Below, piece after piece: positions 27,258 through 36,822 of a DNA stretch of 64,000 nt. The notes below the pieces were generated by a model, which saw nothing but the letters and a program-made list of their open reading frames with translations, was not told the origin of the DNA and did not search any database. Position numbers and translations under genes: made by a program. The first letter of the stretch is position 1. Each line of letters opens with the position of its first letter. Origin of the DNA: Xanthomonas sp. Leaf148 (lineage in GTDB: Bacteria > Pseudomonadota > Gammaproteobacteria > Xanthomonadales > Xanthomonadaceae); assembly GCF_001423585.1 (NCBI RefSeq), contig NZ_LMOP01000008.1:1749118-1813117 (forward strand). Reading direction: 5' to 3'.

Positions 27258-27818
27258 TCAGCGCACACGTTTGAGTGTTTTGTCGACGTATTCGGACGCG
27301 CCGCCACTCTGGCAGTCCGAGCCATCCTGCGAGAGCAGGATGCACGTGACGGCTTTGGGATGTGTGTTTTCGCTGATACGGAAGCCATATAACGGATAGG
27401 CGAGGGGAGGGTTGCGCGCTGCGTCCGGCTCCCGTTCGAGTATCAGGCAGCTACCTGCGATCTCATCTATCCACCAGGTGCTACGCAACGTCACGGTTCG
27501 TTTGCGGTAGTCCGGATCCTGTCCCGATAAACATGTGTAACTCAATGTGTAGTGACGACTCTCTGGGCGTCCTTTGATCGCGTCAAGGCGCAAATCTGCA
27601 GTGGCTGCAGCGCAGTCTGTTCGATCTACCGTTACCTGGATTTTTCCGTTGTAGTGTCCGGCCAGCAGATGCTGTCTGCGTAATGACCATTCGATCGGTT
27701 CATAGTCGGAACCAGTTGTATCGTCGTAATCGGGATTGCGTAACTGCTGTGCGGAGCAGGTTGCTGCGATGAGCAGCAATAGGCCAAATCCCAGGCGATA
27801 CCGGTAGATGCGTTGCAT
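27258..27818 (-). CDS. Hypothetical exported protein (186 aa)
   Basis: MQRIYRYRLGFGLLLLIAATCSAQQ is a signal peptide; the Cys is not in a proper lipobox (AATC), so cleavage by signal peptidase I near SAQ is more likely. The mature part has six or so Cys residues (TDCAAA, YTCLSG, GSCLIL, VTCILL, SDCQSG), suggesting disulfides and periplasmic location. No family recognised. Start supported by AGGA eight bases upstream. The gene is slightly AT-richer than its neighbours. Confidence 0.65.
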   Translation of the reverse strand: MQRIYRYRLGFGLLLLIAATCSAQQLRNPDYDDTTGSDYEPIEWSLRRQHLLAGHYNGKIQVTVDRTDCAAATADLRLDAIKGRPESRHYTLSYTCLSGQDPDYRKRTVTLRSTWWIDEIAGSCLILEREPDAARNPPLAYPLYGFRISENTHPKAVTCILLSQDGSDCQSGGASEYVDKTLKRVR

Positions 27819-27848
27819 GATTTACGTCCTTGTCATGTTCGAAAGCCC

Positions 27849-29354
27849 TCAACGCCTCCCACCAAAAATACTGCCGAAAATCCCGCGCACGATCTGCTGC
27901 CCGATCTTGCTGCCGATGGTGCGCGATGTTTGTTTGGCCATCGTTTCCAACATGCCCTGGCGGCGGCCGGTGCCGAACACCGCGTCCTTGACCGCTTTTC
28001 CGAAACCGCTGTCCTGGGTTTCCTCTTGCTCGCGGGTGCGGGCGGGCGGGGCGGCGGTCTGCGCGGCGACCTGTTCGACGCGGCGTGCCAACAGCTCGGC
28101 TGCCGATTCGCGGTTGATCGCGGTGTCGTAGCGCGTGCCCACCGGGCTGGCCGCGCGTACCTGCGCGCGTTCGGGTGCGCTGATGGCGCCCATGCGGCAG
28201 CGCGGCGGGGCGATCAGGGTTTGCTGCACCGGCGCTGGCACGCCCTTGCCCTGCAGTGGCGACACCAGCGCCTCGCCGGTGCCCAGGCTGGAGATGGCGG
28301 TGGCCACGTCGAGCTTGGGATTTGCCACGAAGGTCTGCGCCGCGGTCTTGACCGCTTTCTGGTCGCGCGGCGTGTAGGCACGCAGCGCATGCTGCACGCG
28401 GTTGCCGAGCTGGCCAAGAATATTGTCGGGAATGTCATCGGGAAACTGCGAGCAGAAATAGATGCCCACGCCCTTGGAGCGGATCAATCGCACCACCTGC
28501 TCGATGCGTTGCACTAGCGCCGCAGGCGCGTCCTCGAACAGCAAATGCGCCTCGTCGAAGACGAACACCAGCTTGGGCTGGTCCAGATCGCCCACTTCCG
28601 GCAGGCCTTCGAACAACTCCGACAGCAGCCATAGCAGAAAGGTCGAGTACAGCCGCGGCTTGAGCACCAACTGGTTGGCCGCCAGGATGCCGATTACTCC
28701 GCGTCCGTCTGGCGCGACGCGCATCAGCTCGGCCAGTTCCAGCGCCGGTTCGCCGAAGAACTGCTCGCCGCCGTCCTGCGACAGCCGCAGCAGCGCGCGC
28801 TGGATCGCGGCCACCGATTGCGCCGAGACCAACCCGTAACTGGTGGACAGCTCCTTGCGTTCTTCCACCACCAGCGCGAGCAGGGCACGCAGATCGTCCA
28901 GATCCAGCAGCAGCAGGCCGCGGTCGTCGGCCAGCTTGAACACGATGTCCAGCACGCCGGATTGGGTGTCGTTGAGTTCCAGGATGCGGGCGAGCAGGGT
29001 CGGGCCCATTTCGCTGACCGTGGTGCGCACCGGGTGGCCGAACTGCCCGTACAGGTCCCAGAACACCACTGGGCTGGCGGCCGGCGCGTAATCGGCGATG
29101 CCTACATCCGTGGCGCGCTGCAGCACGCCGGGCGCGCCGTCGCCGGCCACAGCCAGGCCGGCCACGTCGCCTTTCACATCGGCCAGGAACACCGGCACCC
29201 CCAAGCGCGAGAAGCCTTCGGCCAGGGTCATCAGGGTCACGGTCTTGCCGGTGCCGGTGGCGCCGGCCACCAGACCATGGCGGTTGCCGAAGCGGCCTTC
29301 GAGCACGACCGGGATATCGTCGGTGACACCTTTGCCGAGCAGGAAAGAGGCCAT
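27849..29354 (-). CDS. HerA/YjgR-type ATPase (DUF853 family)
   Basis: A 501-residue P-loop ATPase of the FtsK-HerA superfamily. Walker A is GATGTGKT at 31-38, preceded by the family signature GRFGNRHGLVAGATG; Walker B is KLVFVFDEAHLLF near 265. GVGIYFCSQFPDDIPDNILGQLGNRVQHALRAYTPRDQKAV matches YjgR. The C-terminus (after about 410) is Ala/Glu-rich and ends GQQIVRGIFGSIFGGRR, also seen in the family. The biological role of YjgR-type proteins is not established; DNA translocation is a family-level guess. Confidence 0.9.
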   Translation of the reverse strand: MASFLLGKGVTDDIPVVLEGRFGNRHGLVAGATGTGKTVTLMTLAEGFSRLGVPVFLADVKGDVAGLAVAGDGAPGVLQRATDVGIADYAPAASPVVFWDLYGQFGHPVRTTVSEMGPTLLARILELNDTQSGVLDIVFKLADDRGLLLLDLDDLRALLALVVEERKELSTSYGLVSAQSVAAIQRALLRLSQDGGEQFFGEPALELAELMRVAPDGRGVIGILAANQLVLKPRLYSTFLLWLLSELFEGLPEVGDLDQPKLVFVFDEAHLLFEDAPAALVQRIEQVVRLIRSKGVGIYFCSQFPDDIPDNILGQLGNRVQHALRAYTPRDQKAVKTAAQTFVANPKLDVATAISSLGTGEALVSPLQGKGVPAPVQQTLIAPPRCRMGAISAPERAQVRAASPVGTRYDTAINRESAAELLARRVEQVAAQTAAPPARTREQEETQDSGFGKAVKDAVFGTGRRQGMLETMAKQTSRTIGSKIGQQIVRGIFGSIFGGRR

Positions 29355-29637
29355 TGGGCAGATCCGGTGAGGAAAGACCGGATTCTAGCGGGCAACGTTG
29401 CCGCACAAATCGGCGGGCGACGTATGAGTTCTGACAGTCAGGCTGTGCGGCGAGCCGGCGCCTGTCTCCAGCAAGGTCGACACCGTGCTCGCCGCTGCCA
29501 GACAACCGGCTTCGCCCGTTTTCAATGGATCGGGCAGGCGCGCCAAGCTAACGCGCCACTGACCTGCCGGCGGCATCGCCTTGCCCCGGTGTCGTCCCGG
29601 CGGCTACCCTGCCTGCCTTTCCGCTGCACTGTCTCCG

Positions 29638-31218
29638 ATGCCGCTCGCTCATTTTGGTTTGCGCCCATGGCCTGTCCTGGCTGTGGTGGCGCTGATGTCT
29701 GTCGTCCCCGCCGCCCACGCCATCTCCAAGCGCGACACGGAGAAGGCTGCCGTGCTCGATACACGCATGGCCGCGGCCGAAAAGCGCTACCGCGATGCGC
29801 TGGTGCTGGTGAACAACTCCGACCCCAAGGGCACCGCCGAAGGCGACGCCGCACTGGAGGACATGGAGGATGTCATCGACGCCTGCATCAAGCAGCGCGG
29901 CTGTCTGGTTGCCAATCAGCTGGCTACCTATAAGCGTCTGCTCAAGGCGCGTGCCGATGCCGAAGCGCCTGCCGCCGAAGACCCGGAAGACGACGACACC
30001 CTGCTGCAGGCCGACCCGGATCATCTCGGCCCGGCCGCCAATGGCGTGCCCGAGGCGGCGCGTGCGGCCACCCTGCTCAACGACCAGCGCCACGAGTTCG
30101 ACAAGATGGTGCAGTACAACCCGGCCGTGCAGGCCGGCATCCGTCGCTGGCTGACCGATATGCGCCCGGCGTTGATGACCAGCTACGACAACTACAGCAA
30201 CCTGCGCGGCGTGATGTGGCCGGAATGGCAGAAACGCGGCCTGCCCGAAGCGTTGCTGTTCGGCATCATGGCCAAGGAATCCAACGGCAAGGTGCACGCC
30301 AATTCGCGCGCCGGTGCGGCCGGGCTGATGCAGTTCATGCCGGCCACCGGGCGGCGTTTCGGGCTGGGCCCGGACGGCAGCGGCTTCGACACGCGCTTCG
30401 ATGCACGCAGCGCCGCCGAAGCCAGCGCCGCCTATCTCAACGAGCGCATGGCCGGCCTCAACCGCAGTATCGAGTTGGCGCTGGCTGCCTACAACGGTGG
30501 CGAAGGCCGTGCTGCACGGGTGTTTTCGCAGACCGGCGGGCGCGGATTCTGGGAGCAGGACGTCTACAACCAGTTCCCGGCCGAAACCAAGGACTACGTG
30601 CCGATGGTGATCGCGGCGGCGTGGATCTTCCTGCACCCGCGCCAGTACGGCGTCGATTTCCCCAAGCTCGACGCGCAGCCGGCCACGCTCAAGCTCGCCA
30701 AGTCCACCACGATCTATGAGCTGACCATCTGCCTGGGCGGCATGGGCGTCCGCGAGGGCTATATGCGCGCACTGCGCAACCTCAACCCGCGCTATGAACC
30801 CGATGGCTGGATTCCGGCCGGCACCGTCATCAATGCCACCAACCGCATCGCCAGCCTGTACACGCGTTACTGCGTGAATGGTCCACGTGCGGACCTGGCG
30901 CGCACCTTGATCACTGCCGATCTCAACAGCGCCATCGTGCGCAGCAGCGCAACCGAGTACACGCCCACCGTGGCGGTGGGCGATGTCAGCCCGATGGCTG
31001 GCGTGCCGACCACCGTGGCCACCGGCCAGCCGGTGGTCGCCAAACCGAAGGCAAAGCAGGCACGCAGCTACACCATCGCCAAGGGCGACACGCTCGGCCG
31101 CGTGGCGCAGAAGTACCAGTGCGAGATCAAGGAACTGGCCAAGGCCAATGGCCTGAAGGCACCGGCCTATGCGTTAAAGCCAGGGCAGAGCATCAAGCTG
31201 ACAGGCTGCGACCGCTGA
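29638..31218 (+). CDS. MltD-like membrane-bound lytic transglycosylase with LysM domain
   Basis: Cleaves the glycan strand of peptidoglycan to anhydro-muropeptides. The 526-residue protein starts at the ATG of 29638 with a signal peptide ending AAHA (28). The SLT catalytic domain has Glu214 in MAKESNGKVHANSRAGAAGLMQFMPATGRRFGL and the downstream ALAAYNGGEGR motif. A LysM peptidoglycan-binding domain lies at about 477-522 (YTIAKGDTLGRVAQKYQCEIKELAKANGL). No lipobox, so it is periplasmic rather than lipid-anchored like E. coli MltD. An acidic Ala/Glu/Asp linker precedes the catalytic domain. Confidence 0.92.
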   Translation: MPLAHFGLRPWPVLAVVALMSVVPAAHAISKRDTEKAAVLDTRMAAAEKRYRDALVLVNNSDPKGTAEGDAALEDMEDVIDACIKQRGCLVANQLATYKRLLKARADAEAPAAEDPEDDDTLLQADPDHLGPAANGVPEAARAATLLNDQRHEFDKMVQYNPAVQAGIRRWLTDMRPALMTSYDNYSNLRGVMWPEWQKRGLPEALLFGIMAKESNGKVHANSRAGAAGLMQFMPATGRRFGLGPDGSGFDTRFDARSAAEASAAYLNERMAGLNRSIELALAAYNGGEGRAARVFSQTGGRGFWEQDVYNQFPAETKDYVPMVIAAAWIFLHPRQYGVDFPKLDAQPATLKLAKSTTIYELTICLGGMGVREGYMRALRNLNPRYEPDGWIPAGTVINATNRIASLYTRYCVNGPRADLARTLITADLNSAIVRSSATEYTPTVAVGDVSPMAGVPTTVATGQPVVAKPKAKQARSYTIAKGDTLGRVAQKYQCEIKELAKANGLKAPAYALKPGQSIKLTGCDR

Positions 31219-31266
31219 GTGTGAGGTGCTGCGATCGCAGATTGCAGCACCTCACTTGGAGCGGTT

Positions 31267-31398
31267 GAAAAAATGTGGCGAGCAGCCGTCAGGTGGGTAT
31301 CGACGGGGCGCTCAGGAACAACGTGTACGCGTGGTCCATGCCGCACCGAGCATCGGCTGCGCCCGCCTGGCAGCGAGCGCAGTCGTTTGTCAGCGGCG
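31267..31398 (-). repeat. Dispersed convergent-gap repeat, copy B
   Basis: On the minus strand it begins GCTGACAAACGACTGCGCTC and ends near CCACATTTTTTC. It matches copy A (56201-56330) along its whole length with few gaps. It occupies most of the 181-bp gap between the convergent transglycosylase and lipoprotein genes. Confidence 0.8.
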
Positions 31399-31399
31399 T

Positions 31400-32383
31400 T
31401 TAAGCAGGTCGCGCAGATGGTGCCATACCTGTCTGCGAGGAGGGCGGCGAGCCGCCGTCCTCGCTCCAGCGTGCCTTGAGGCCGTCCCACCATTGCGTCC
31501 ACCGCGCACGCCAGCTCTGGCGCAACGCCTCGGGACCAAAGCGCTGCGCCTGCTGCTCTGCAAACTGCATCGCCTGTTGCATCACCGGCGAGCCGTTCTG
31601 CTTGATCGCCTGCCACATGAAACGGCTGAGGATGCGGGCGATGACCAGATTGGAATCCAGGTCGCCGCTCTCTGCTTCCACATGCAGGATCAAGGTCTGC
31701 AGTTCGGCGCGCACCTCCGGCGGTACGCCGGGATTTTCGCTGAGCCGTTTCAGACGGCGTAAGCCAGCCAGATAACGGTGCTCGGCCAGGTCCAGCCCGG
31801 CGCGTGCCAGTTCGCCCAGCCACGGTGCACGCACCGCCAGCGCAATCGCATCGACATGCAGCACCACGTTTTCCCAGCGCTTGTCCTGCATCGCGGCATA
31901 GGCCATCACCACGTGCAGCATCACCAAGGTGGCGAAGTCGCCTTCCGGATCGGTGCTGTTTTTCCACAGGCTGTCGCTGGACTGTTGCGCCAGTTGCGGC
32001 CATTGCTTGCGTTCGTAGGCCACCGAGCGCAATGCGGTGGCGATGACGCGCCCCTGTGGAGCGCAATCGCGCTCCAGTAGGTCGGCCTCGGCGATCGCCG
32101 GCAGCAGTTTGTTCGCCGATAGCGCCGTGTAGGACAGCATGGCGTGCAGCATGCAGATGTCGTCGGCGGTCAACGGCGCGGGCGGGGTCTCCAGCAGGGC
32201 ACCGCCGCGCTGGTACGCCGCAAATGCGATCGGTAAGCCATGTTCGCTGAAGTGCCGGTAGCCACGGTATTGCAGGCCACCGCGCAGATCGTCCAACTGT
32301 TGTTGCTCGCTCTTGTGGCCGCAGCCGGTCACTGCCGTGAGCAGCGCAATCGCCAGCGGCCAGCGCAACATCCGTGTTGTCAT
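31400..32383 (-). CDS. Hypothetical lipoprotein with helical repeats (327 aa)
   Basis: Starting at MTTRMLRWPLAIALLTAVTGC, it has a clear lipobox (VTGC). The mature protein is mostly alpha-helical, with paired-helix stretches (FATLVMLHVVMAYAAMQDKRWENVVLHVDAIALAV...) that look like degenerate tetratricopeptide repeats, and a Trp/Arg-rich C-terminal region (SWRARWTQWWDGLKARW) followed by a low-complexity tail. Family not recognised. The stop codon lies only two bases from repeat copy B. Confidence 0.75.
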   Translation of the reverse strand: MTTRMLRWPLAIALLTAVTGCGHKSEQQQLDDLRGGLQYRGYRHFSEHGLPIAFAAYQRGGALLETPPAPLTADDICMLHAMLSYTALSANKLLPAIAEADLLERDCAPQGRVIATALRSVAYERKQWPQLAQQSSDSLWKNSTDPEGDFATLVMLHVVMAYAAMQDKRWENVVLHVDAIALAVRAPWLGELARAGLDLAEHRYLAGLRRLKRLSENPGVPPEVRAELQTLILHVEAESGDLDSNLVIARILSRFMWQAIKQNGSPVMQQAMQFAEQQAQRFGPEALRQSWRARWTQWWDGLKARWSEDGGSPPSSQTGMAPSARPA

Positions 32384-32486
32384 CGAAGATCCTGAAGGTC
32401 GCCGATATCCGGCGGCTGGAAGTGCAGGTGAAAGAGCGTGCGCTGGCTGTTTCCAGCGATGCAACGTGCTTTGAAAGAATGCGGTG

Positions 32487-32568
32487 ACGACTAACGACTA
32501 ACGACTAACGACTAACGACAACCAACAACCAACAACCAACAACCAACAACCAACAACCAACAACCAAC
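32487..32568. repeat. Heptanucleotide tandem repeats (two consecutive types)
   Basis: Four units of ACGACTA (32487-32514), a junction, then six units of ACCAACA (32521-32562). The 365-bp gap 32384-32748 also holds the psd remnant; no intact gene is present. Copy number is likely to vary between strains. Confidence 0.9.
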
Positions 32569-32579
32569 AACAACGCGAC

Positions 32580-32709
32580 CGGCCGCGTCGCTGCGGCCCA
32601 GCCCACTAGCGCCTGCCTCCAGCCGCAGCGACGTTTCTACAGCCAATCCACCGGTAAGCGTGGCCACACCAAGTGGCAGCAACACGATCACCGTCGAGCC
32701 GCGCCTCAA
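32580..32709 (-). pseudogene. Decayed tandem copy of the psd 3' end
   Basis: On the minus strand, 40 bases downstream of psd, the frame reads [20 protein letters not shown] followed by AVETSLRLEAG. The intact psd C-terminus reads [20 protein letters not shown] followed by [11 protein letters not shown]. The copy includes the GST processing motif but has no start codon or N-terminal 240 residues. At DNA level GGCAGCA-CACGATCACCGTCGAGCCG is shared. It is a partial duplication of psd's last 37 codons, degenerating into the heptanucleotide array. Confidence 0.8.
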
Positions 32710-32748
32710 TCAAATGCAGCATCCGAATGCTGGCCGCTTCGCCCCGCG

Positions 32749-33597
32749 TCAGCCCACCTGGCGACGTGCCAATGCCTGCCCAAGACGCACCGCCGTCTCT
32801 GCGGCAAGTGCGCCATCGAGCTTGGCCACACCCGGTGGCAGCAGCACGATCACCGTCGAGCCGTAATTGAAGCGCGCCATCTCCGCAAACCGCTCCAAGA
32901 CGATTCCCTTGCCACGGTAATCCTTGCGCGTGATGCGATCGCCGTAGCGTGGGATCTCCACGCCGCTCCAGACCGTTTCCACGCCAGATACCAGCAGCGC
33001 ACCCACCATCACCGAGGCCATCGGGCCGAACTCGGTGTCGAAGTGGCACACCAGGCGCTCGTTGCGGGCAAACAACCGCGGCACGTTGCGCACCGCACCC
33101 GGGCCCACGCTGAACAGGCGGCCCGGCACATGCACGGTTTCGCGCAGGGTGCCGGTCCACGGCATGTGGACGCGGTGGTAGTCCTTGGGCGACAGATATA
33201 CCGTCGCGAACAGGCCGTCGTTGAACGGCGCGGCCGCTGCCGCGTCGCCGAGCAATTCGGCTGCAGTGAACGACTGGCCCTTGGCCTGGAAAATACGCCC
33301 GTTCTCGATCGGGCCGAGCTGGCTGATACGGCCATCGGCCGGCATCAACACGGTTGCCGGGTCGGCATCGGGCACACGTGCGCCCGGCTTCAATGCGCGG
33401 GTAAAGAACGCATTGAAGGTGGGGTACGCGCGCGGGTCCGGTTCCTGCGCTTCGCTCAGGTCCACCCCGAACTTGCGCGTCACCGTGTCGATCAACCATT
33501 GCTTGGTCGAAGGCGTGTCCGAGTACGCCAGCGCGCGCGCCATGGAGGACAGCAACCGATGCGGCAGCACGTAGGTCAGGGAAGTGACGAAACTCAC
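32749..33597 (-). CDS. psd: Phosphatidylserine decarboxylase proenzyme
   Basis: Makes phosphatidylethanolamine, the main membrane lipid, from phosphatidylserine. The 282-residue proenzyme cleaves itself at Gly246-Ser247 in FNYGSTVIV to form the pyruvoyl group on Ser247; the motif is YGST where many homologs have [26 protein letters not shown] and [11 protein letters not shown] are further family marks. The start is a GTG whose bases overlap the stop of the SCO1 gene by four (GTGA), so translation is coupled. The window also holds a broken duplicate of its 3' end just downstream. Confidence 0.95.
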   Translation of the reverse strand: MSFVTSLTYVLPHRLLSSMARALAYSDTPSTKQWLIDTVTRKFGVDLSEAQEPDPRAYPTFNAFFTRALKPGARVPDADPATVLMPADGRISQLGPIENGRIFQAKGQSFTAAELLGDAAAAAPFNDGLFATVYLSPKDYHRVHMPWTGTLRETVHVPGRLFSVGPGAVRNVPRLFARNERLVCHFDTEFGPMASVMVGALLVSGVETVWSGVEIPRYGDRITRKDYRGKGIVLERFAEMARFNYGSTVIVLLPPGVAKLDGALAAETAVRLGQALARRQVG

Positions 33598-34244
33598 GGA
33601 GCGGTTACCTTGGTCAGCTGTTGGAGGTCGGCGGCAATCGCCTTGGGGTCGAGCGGCGGACGGATCAGGCCGGTCAGGCGGCCTTGCGGATCGAGCACGG
33701 CGATGCCGGCCGAGTGATCCATGCTGTAGTCGTTGGGGTTCTGATCGAAGTTCTTGCCCGGCACCTTCTGGAATACCAAGCCCAGCGCGGTGGCAAAGCG
33801 TTCCAGCGCCGGCACGTCTGCGGTGGCCGCCAGCGTGTCCTTGTGGAAGGCGTGGGCGTACTCGCCCAGCCGCGCAGGCGGGTCGCGCTGCGGGTCCACC
33901 GACACGAACAACACGCGCGGGCGCAGCCCGTCGGGGATGCTTTCCCACTGCTGCTGCGCCACCGCCAGATCGGTCAGCGTGGTCGGGCAGACATCCGGGC
34001 AGAAGGTGAACCCCAAAAACACCAGCGACCAATGCCCTTTCAGTTCGCCAGACACCAACTGGGTGCCATCGGACTGGCGCAGGCTGAACTGCGGCAAGGG
34101 GCGCGGCTGCGGGTAAAACGTGATGGTCTGAGTGGGCGGCCAGGGCGAGCGGGGCGTCCCGCCGAAGAACTTCTGGCCCAGCAACAACCCAAGACCGGCG
34201 GCCAGCGCCACCAGTAGCACGATGCCGGTATTGCGATTGAACAT
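33594..34244 (-). CDS. SCO1/SenC family protein, copper chaperone/thiol-redox protein
   Basis: A 216-residue inner-membrane-anchored thioredoxin-fold protein used in CuA-site assembly of cytochrome oxidase. The N-terminal hydrophobic segment ([17 protein letters not shown]) anchors it; the copper ligands are C82 and C86 in FTFCPDVCP and H177 in DYSMDHSAG. Length is normal. It is the first gene of a two-gene operon with psd, with which it shares four bases; the pairing of a copper chaperone with lipid synthesis has no obvious functional reason. Divergent from prmB. Confidence 0.92.
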   Translation of the reverse strand: MFNRNTGIVLLVALAAGLGLLLGQKFFGGTPRSPWPPTQTITFYPQPRPLPQFSLRQSDGTQLVSGELKGHWSLVFLGFTFCPDVCPTTLTDLAVAQQQWESIPDGLRPRVLFVSVDPQRDPPARLGEYAHAFHKDTLAATADVPALERFATALGLVFQKVPGKNFDQNPNDYSMDHSAGIAVLDPQGRLTGLIRPPLDPKAIAADLQQLTKVTAP

Positions 34245-34289
34245 GGCGGTTTCCAGTGCAACGGACGCTCATGATACCGATCCGACCTC

Positions 34290-34295
34290 TATAAT
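34290..34295 (+). promoter_or_regulatory. -10 element upstream of prmB
   Basis: Consensus TATAAT 30 bases before the prmB start codon. No recognisable -35 is present at the usual spacing, so the call rests on the -10 alone. Confidence 0.4.
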
Positions 34296-34324
34296 CGTGG
34301 GCCGATTCCTTTTTAGTTGTTGCC

Positions 34325-35251
34325 ATGACTGCCGCCGCGGCCGACGAACTGCACACCATCATCGACCTGATCCGCTACGGCACCAGCCGTTTCAACGAAG
34401 CCGGTCTCACCTTCGGTCACAGCTATGACAACGCGCTGGACGAAGCCACCCAGCTGGTGCTGCACAGCCTGCATCTGCCGCACGACCTGGGCCCGGCGTA
34501 TGGCCAGGCGCGCCTGCTGCGCGATGAAAAAGAACGCGTGCTGGGCCTGTTCGAGCGCCGCATCACCGAACGCGTGCCGGCGGCCTATCTGACCGGCGAA
34601 GCCTGGTTTGCCGGCCTGAGTTTCAAGAGCGATGCGCGCGCCCTGGTACCACGCTCGCCGATCGCCGAATTGATCGAATCCGGCTTCGAGCCCTGGCTGG
34701 GCGGTCGCGAAGTCACCCGCGCGCTGGACCTGTGCACCGGCTCGGGCTGCATCGCCATCGCCATGGGCCACTACAACCCGCATTGGGAGGTGGATGGCGT
34801 GGACATCAGCGACGACGCGCTGGCGCTGGCCGCCGAAAACAAGGCGCGCCTGCATGCCGACAATGTCAGCTTGCTCACGTCCGACCTGTTCACCGGGCTG
34901 GCGGGCCGTCAGTACGATCTGATCGTCACCAATCCGCCGTACGTCACCAACGACGAGACCGACGCACTGCCGCAGGAGTATTCCTACGAGCCGGAGCTGG
35001 GCTTGCGTGCCGGCGACGATGGCCTGGACCTGGTGCTGAAGATCCTGCGCGATGCGCCGCAGCACCTGAGCGAAGACGGCCTGTTGATCTGCGAAGTGGG
35101 CGAGTCCGAGCAGCATCTGATCAAGCTGCTGCCGGAAGTGGATCTTGCCTGGGTCGAGTTCAAGGTTGGGCAGATGGGCATCTTTGCGGTGGAATGCCGC
35201 GAGTTGATTGCGCACAGCGCGCGCATCACCGAGTTGGCCGGTGCGCGCTAA
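34325..35251 (+). CDS. prmB: 50S ribosomal protein L3 N5-glutamine methyltransferase PrmB
   Basis: Methylates the glutamine of ribosomal protein L3. The SAM motif I is [15 protein letters not shown] (135-148) and the catalytic loop NPPY is at 203-206, typical of HemK/PrmB N5-glutamine methyltransferases; the N-terminal helical domain ([18 protein letters not shown]...[17 protein letters not shown]) and the [19 protein letters not shown] motif identify PrmB rather than PrmC. 308 residues, normal. It heads a run of four overlapping genes through aroC to the dehydrogenase. Confidence 0.93.
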   Translation: MTAAAADELHTIIDLIRYGTSRFNEAGLTFGHSYDNALDEATQLVLHSLHLPHDLGPAYGQARLLRDEKERVLGLFERRITERVPAAYLTGEAWFAGLSFKSDARALVPRSPIAELIESGFEPWLGGREVTRALDLCTGSGCIAIAMGHYNPHWEVDGVDISDDALALAAENKARLHADNVSLLTSDLFTGLAGRQYDLIVTNPPYVTNDETDALPQEYSYEPELGLRAGDDGLDLVLKILRDAPQHLSEDGLLICEVGESEQHLIKLLPEVDLAWVEFKVGQMGIFAVECRELIAHSARITELAGAR

Positions 35252-35729
35252 GGCGCCCGTATCCCGTCCGCAGCTGATCGATATCGTGCTGCTGGTGCCG
35301 GTGTCCGTCTTCGGGGCGGCCATTCCGTTTGCTTTGGTCGACGTGGTATTGCAGTTGTTCGACCCGATGTACGGCGGTCCGACCGCGCAGGGCTGGTGGA
35401 GCGTCGCAGCGCAGATCGGCTTCGGGTCGATCGCGTTCTTCGGTCTGGTATCGGCCTGGATTGTGGCGGCCAGCTCGGATGCGGTATTGCGTGCGCATCG
35501 GCGCCGCAGCGTGGGCGTGGCGCTTGGCTTGCTGGGTGGTGTCGGCACGGCGCTGTATCTGCTCGCCGAGTGGCTGCTCAGTGAGCGGTTCGCGCTGGAC
35601 CTGTTTCTGGTGGTGGTCGGCAGTGTGTTGGCCGTGGCACCGATGCTGGTGGCGGCACGGCATCTGCCGCGCATCGTGCGCGCGCTGCCACCTGCTGCAA
35701 TGTTGAGAGGATGCCGTTATGGGCAGTAA
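35241..35729 (+). CDS. Hypothetical four-helix membrane protein
   Basis: A 162-residue protein if the GTG at 35241, overlapping the prmB stop by 11 bases, is used. Four hydrophobic segments are visible ([86 protein letters not shown]). Its 3' end overlaps aroC by 11 bases. No family recognised. Overlaps on both sides imply a co-translated unit. Confidence 0.7.
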   Translation: MRAKAPVSRPQLIDIVLLVPVSVFGAAIPFALVDVVLQLFDPMYGGPTAQGWWSVAAQIGFGSIAFFGLVSAWIVAASSDAVLRAHRRRSVGVALGLLGGVGTALYLLAEWLLSERFALDLFLVVVGSVLAVAPMLVAARHLPRIVRALPPAAMLRGCRYGQ

Positions 35730-36822
35730 CAGTTTCGGCCGCCTGTTGACGGTCACTACCTTCGGCGAATCGCATGGGCCGGCGATCGGCTGCGTTGTCG
35801 ATGGCTGCCCTCCGGGCCTGGAACTGGCGCCGGAAGAGTTCACCCTGGACTTGCAGCGCCGTGCCAGCGGCAAGAGCCGGCATACCTCCGCACGCCGCGA
35901 AGCCGACGAGATTGAGATCCTGTCCGGCGTGTACGAAGGCCGCACCACCGGCACGCCGATCGGGCTGCTGATCCGCAACACCGATCAGCGCAGCAAGGAC
36001 TACAGCAACATCGCCCAGCAGTTCCGTCCCGGCCATGCGGACTACAGCTACTGGCAGAAATACGGCATCCGCGATCCACGCGGCGGTGGGCGCTCGTCTG
36101 CGCGCGAAACCACCATGCGCGTGGCTGCGGGCGTCATTGCCAAGAAGTGGCTCAAGCAGCGCTACGGCGTGCTGGTGCGCGGGTATCTGTCGCAGCTGGG
36201 CGAGATCCGCCCGACCGGTTTCGACTGGAATGCGGTCGAAGACAACCCGTTCTTCTGGCCGCACGCCGAGCAGGTGCCGGAGCTGGAAACCTATATGGAT
36301 GCGCTGCGCAAGTCCGGCGATTCGGTCGGTGCGCGCGTGGACGTGGTGGCCGGCGGCGTGCCGCCCGGCTGGGGCGAGCCGATCTACGGCAAGCTCGATG
36401 CCGAGCTGGCTGCCGCGATGATGAGCATCAATGCAGTCAAGGGCGTGGAGATTGGCGACGGGTTTGCCAGTGCCGCGCAAAAGGGCACCGAACACCGTGA
36501 CCTGATCACCCCGGAAGGCTTTCTCAGCAATCACGCCGGCGGCATTCTGGGCGGCATTTCCACCGGCCAGGCGGTGACCGCGTCGATGGTGCTCAAGCCG
36601 ACCTCCAGCCTGCGCCTGCCCGGTGCAACCGTGGACGCAGACGGCACGGTCGTGGATGTGATCACCACCGGTCGGCACGATCCATGCGTGGGCATCCGCG
36701 CCACCCCGATCGCCGAAGCGATGATGGCCTTGGTGCTGATGGATCAGGCGCTGCGTCATCGCGCGCAATGCGGTGATGTCGGCGAGATCTCGCCGCGCAT
36801 CCCCGGTCAGATCGATGTCTGA
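35719..36822 (+). CDS. aroC: Chorismate synthase
   Basis: Converts EPSP to chorismate, the branch point for tryptophan, phenylalanine, tyrosine, folate and quinones; it needs reduced FMN. All family signatures are present in the 367-residue protein: [22 protein letters not shown], the [20 protein letters not shown] stretch, the [10 protein letters not shown] motif with catalytic Arg/His context, and [19 protein letters not shown] ribosome site lies inside the upstream gene. It supplies the substrate for the tryptophan genes 7-11 kb downstream. Confidence 0.98.
   Translation: MGSNSFGRLLTVTTFGESHGPAIGCVVDGCPPGLELAPEEFTLDLQRRASGKSRHTSARREADEIEILSGVYEGRTTGTPIGLLIRNTDQRSKDYSNIAQQFRPGHADYSYWQKYGIRDPRGGGRSSARETTMRVAAGVIAKKWLKQRYGVLVRGYLSQLGEIRPTGFDWNAVEDNPFFWPHAEQVPELETYMDALRKSGDSVGARVDVVAGGVPPGWGEPIYGKLDAELAAAMMSINAVKGVEIGDGFASAAQKGTEHRDLITPEGFLSNHAGGILGGISTGQAVTASMVLKPTSSLRLPGATVDADGTVVDVITTGRHDPCVGIRATPIAEAMMALVLMDQALRHRAQCGDVGEISPRIPGQIDV

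Noticed and set aside
32512-32709. 65-codon frame with a repeated VVGCWLL tail
   Set aside because: Tail is the heptanucleotide array read through; the first part is the psd remnant, annotated as a pseudogene, not a gene.
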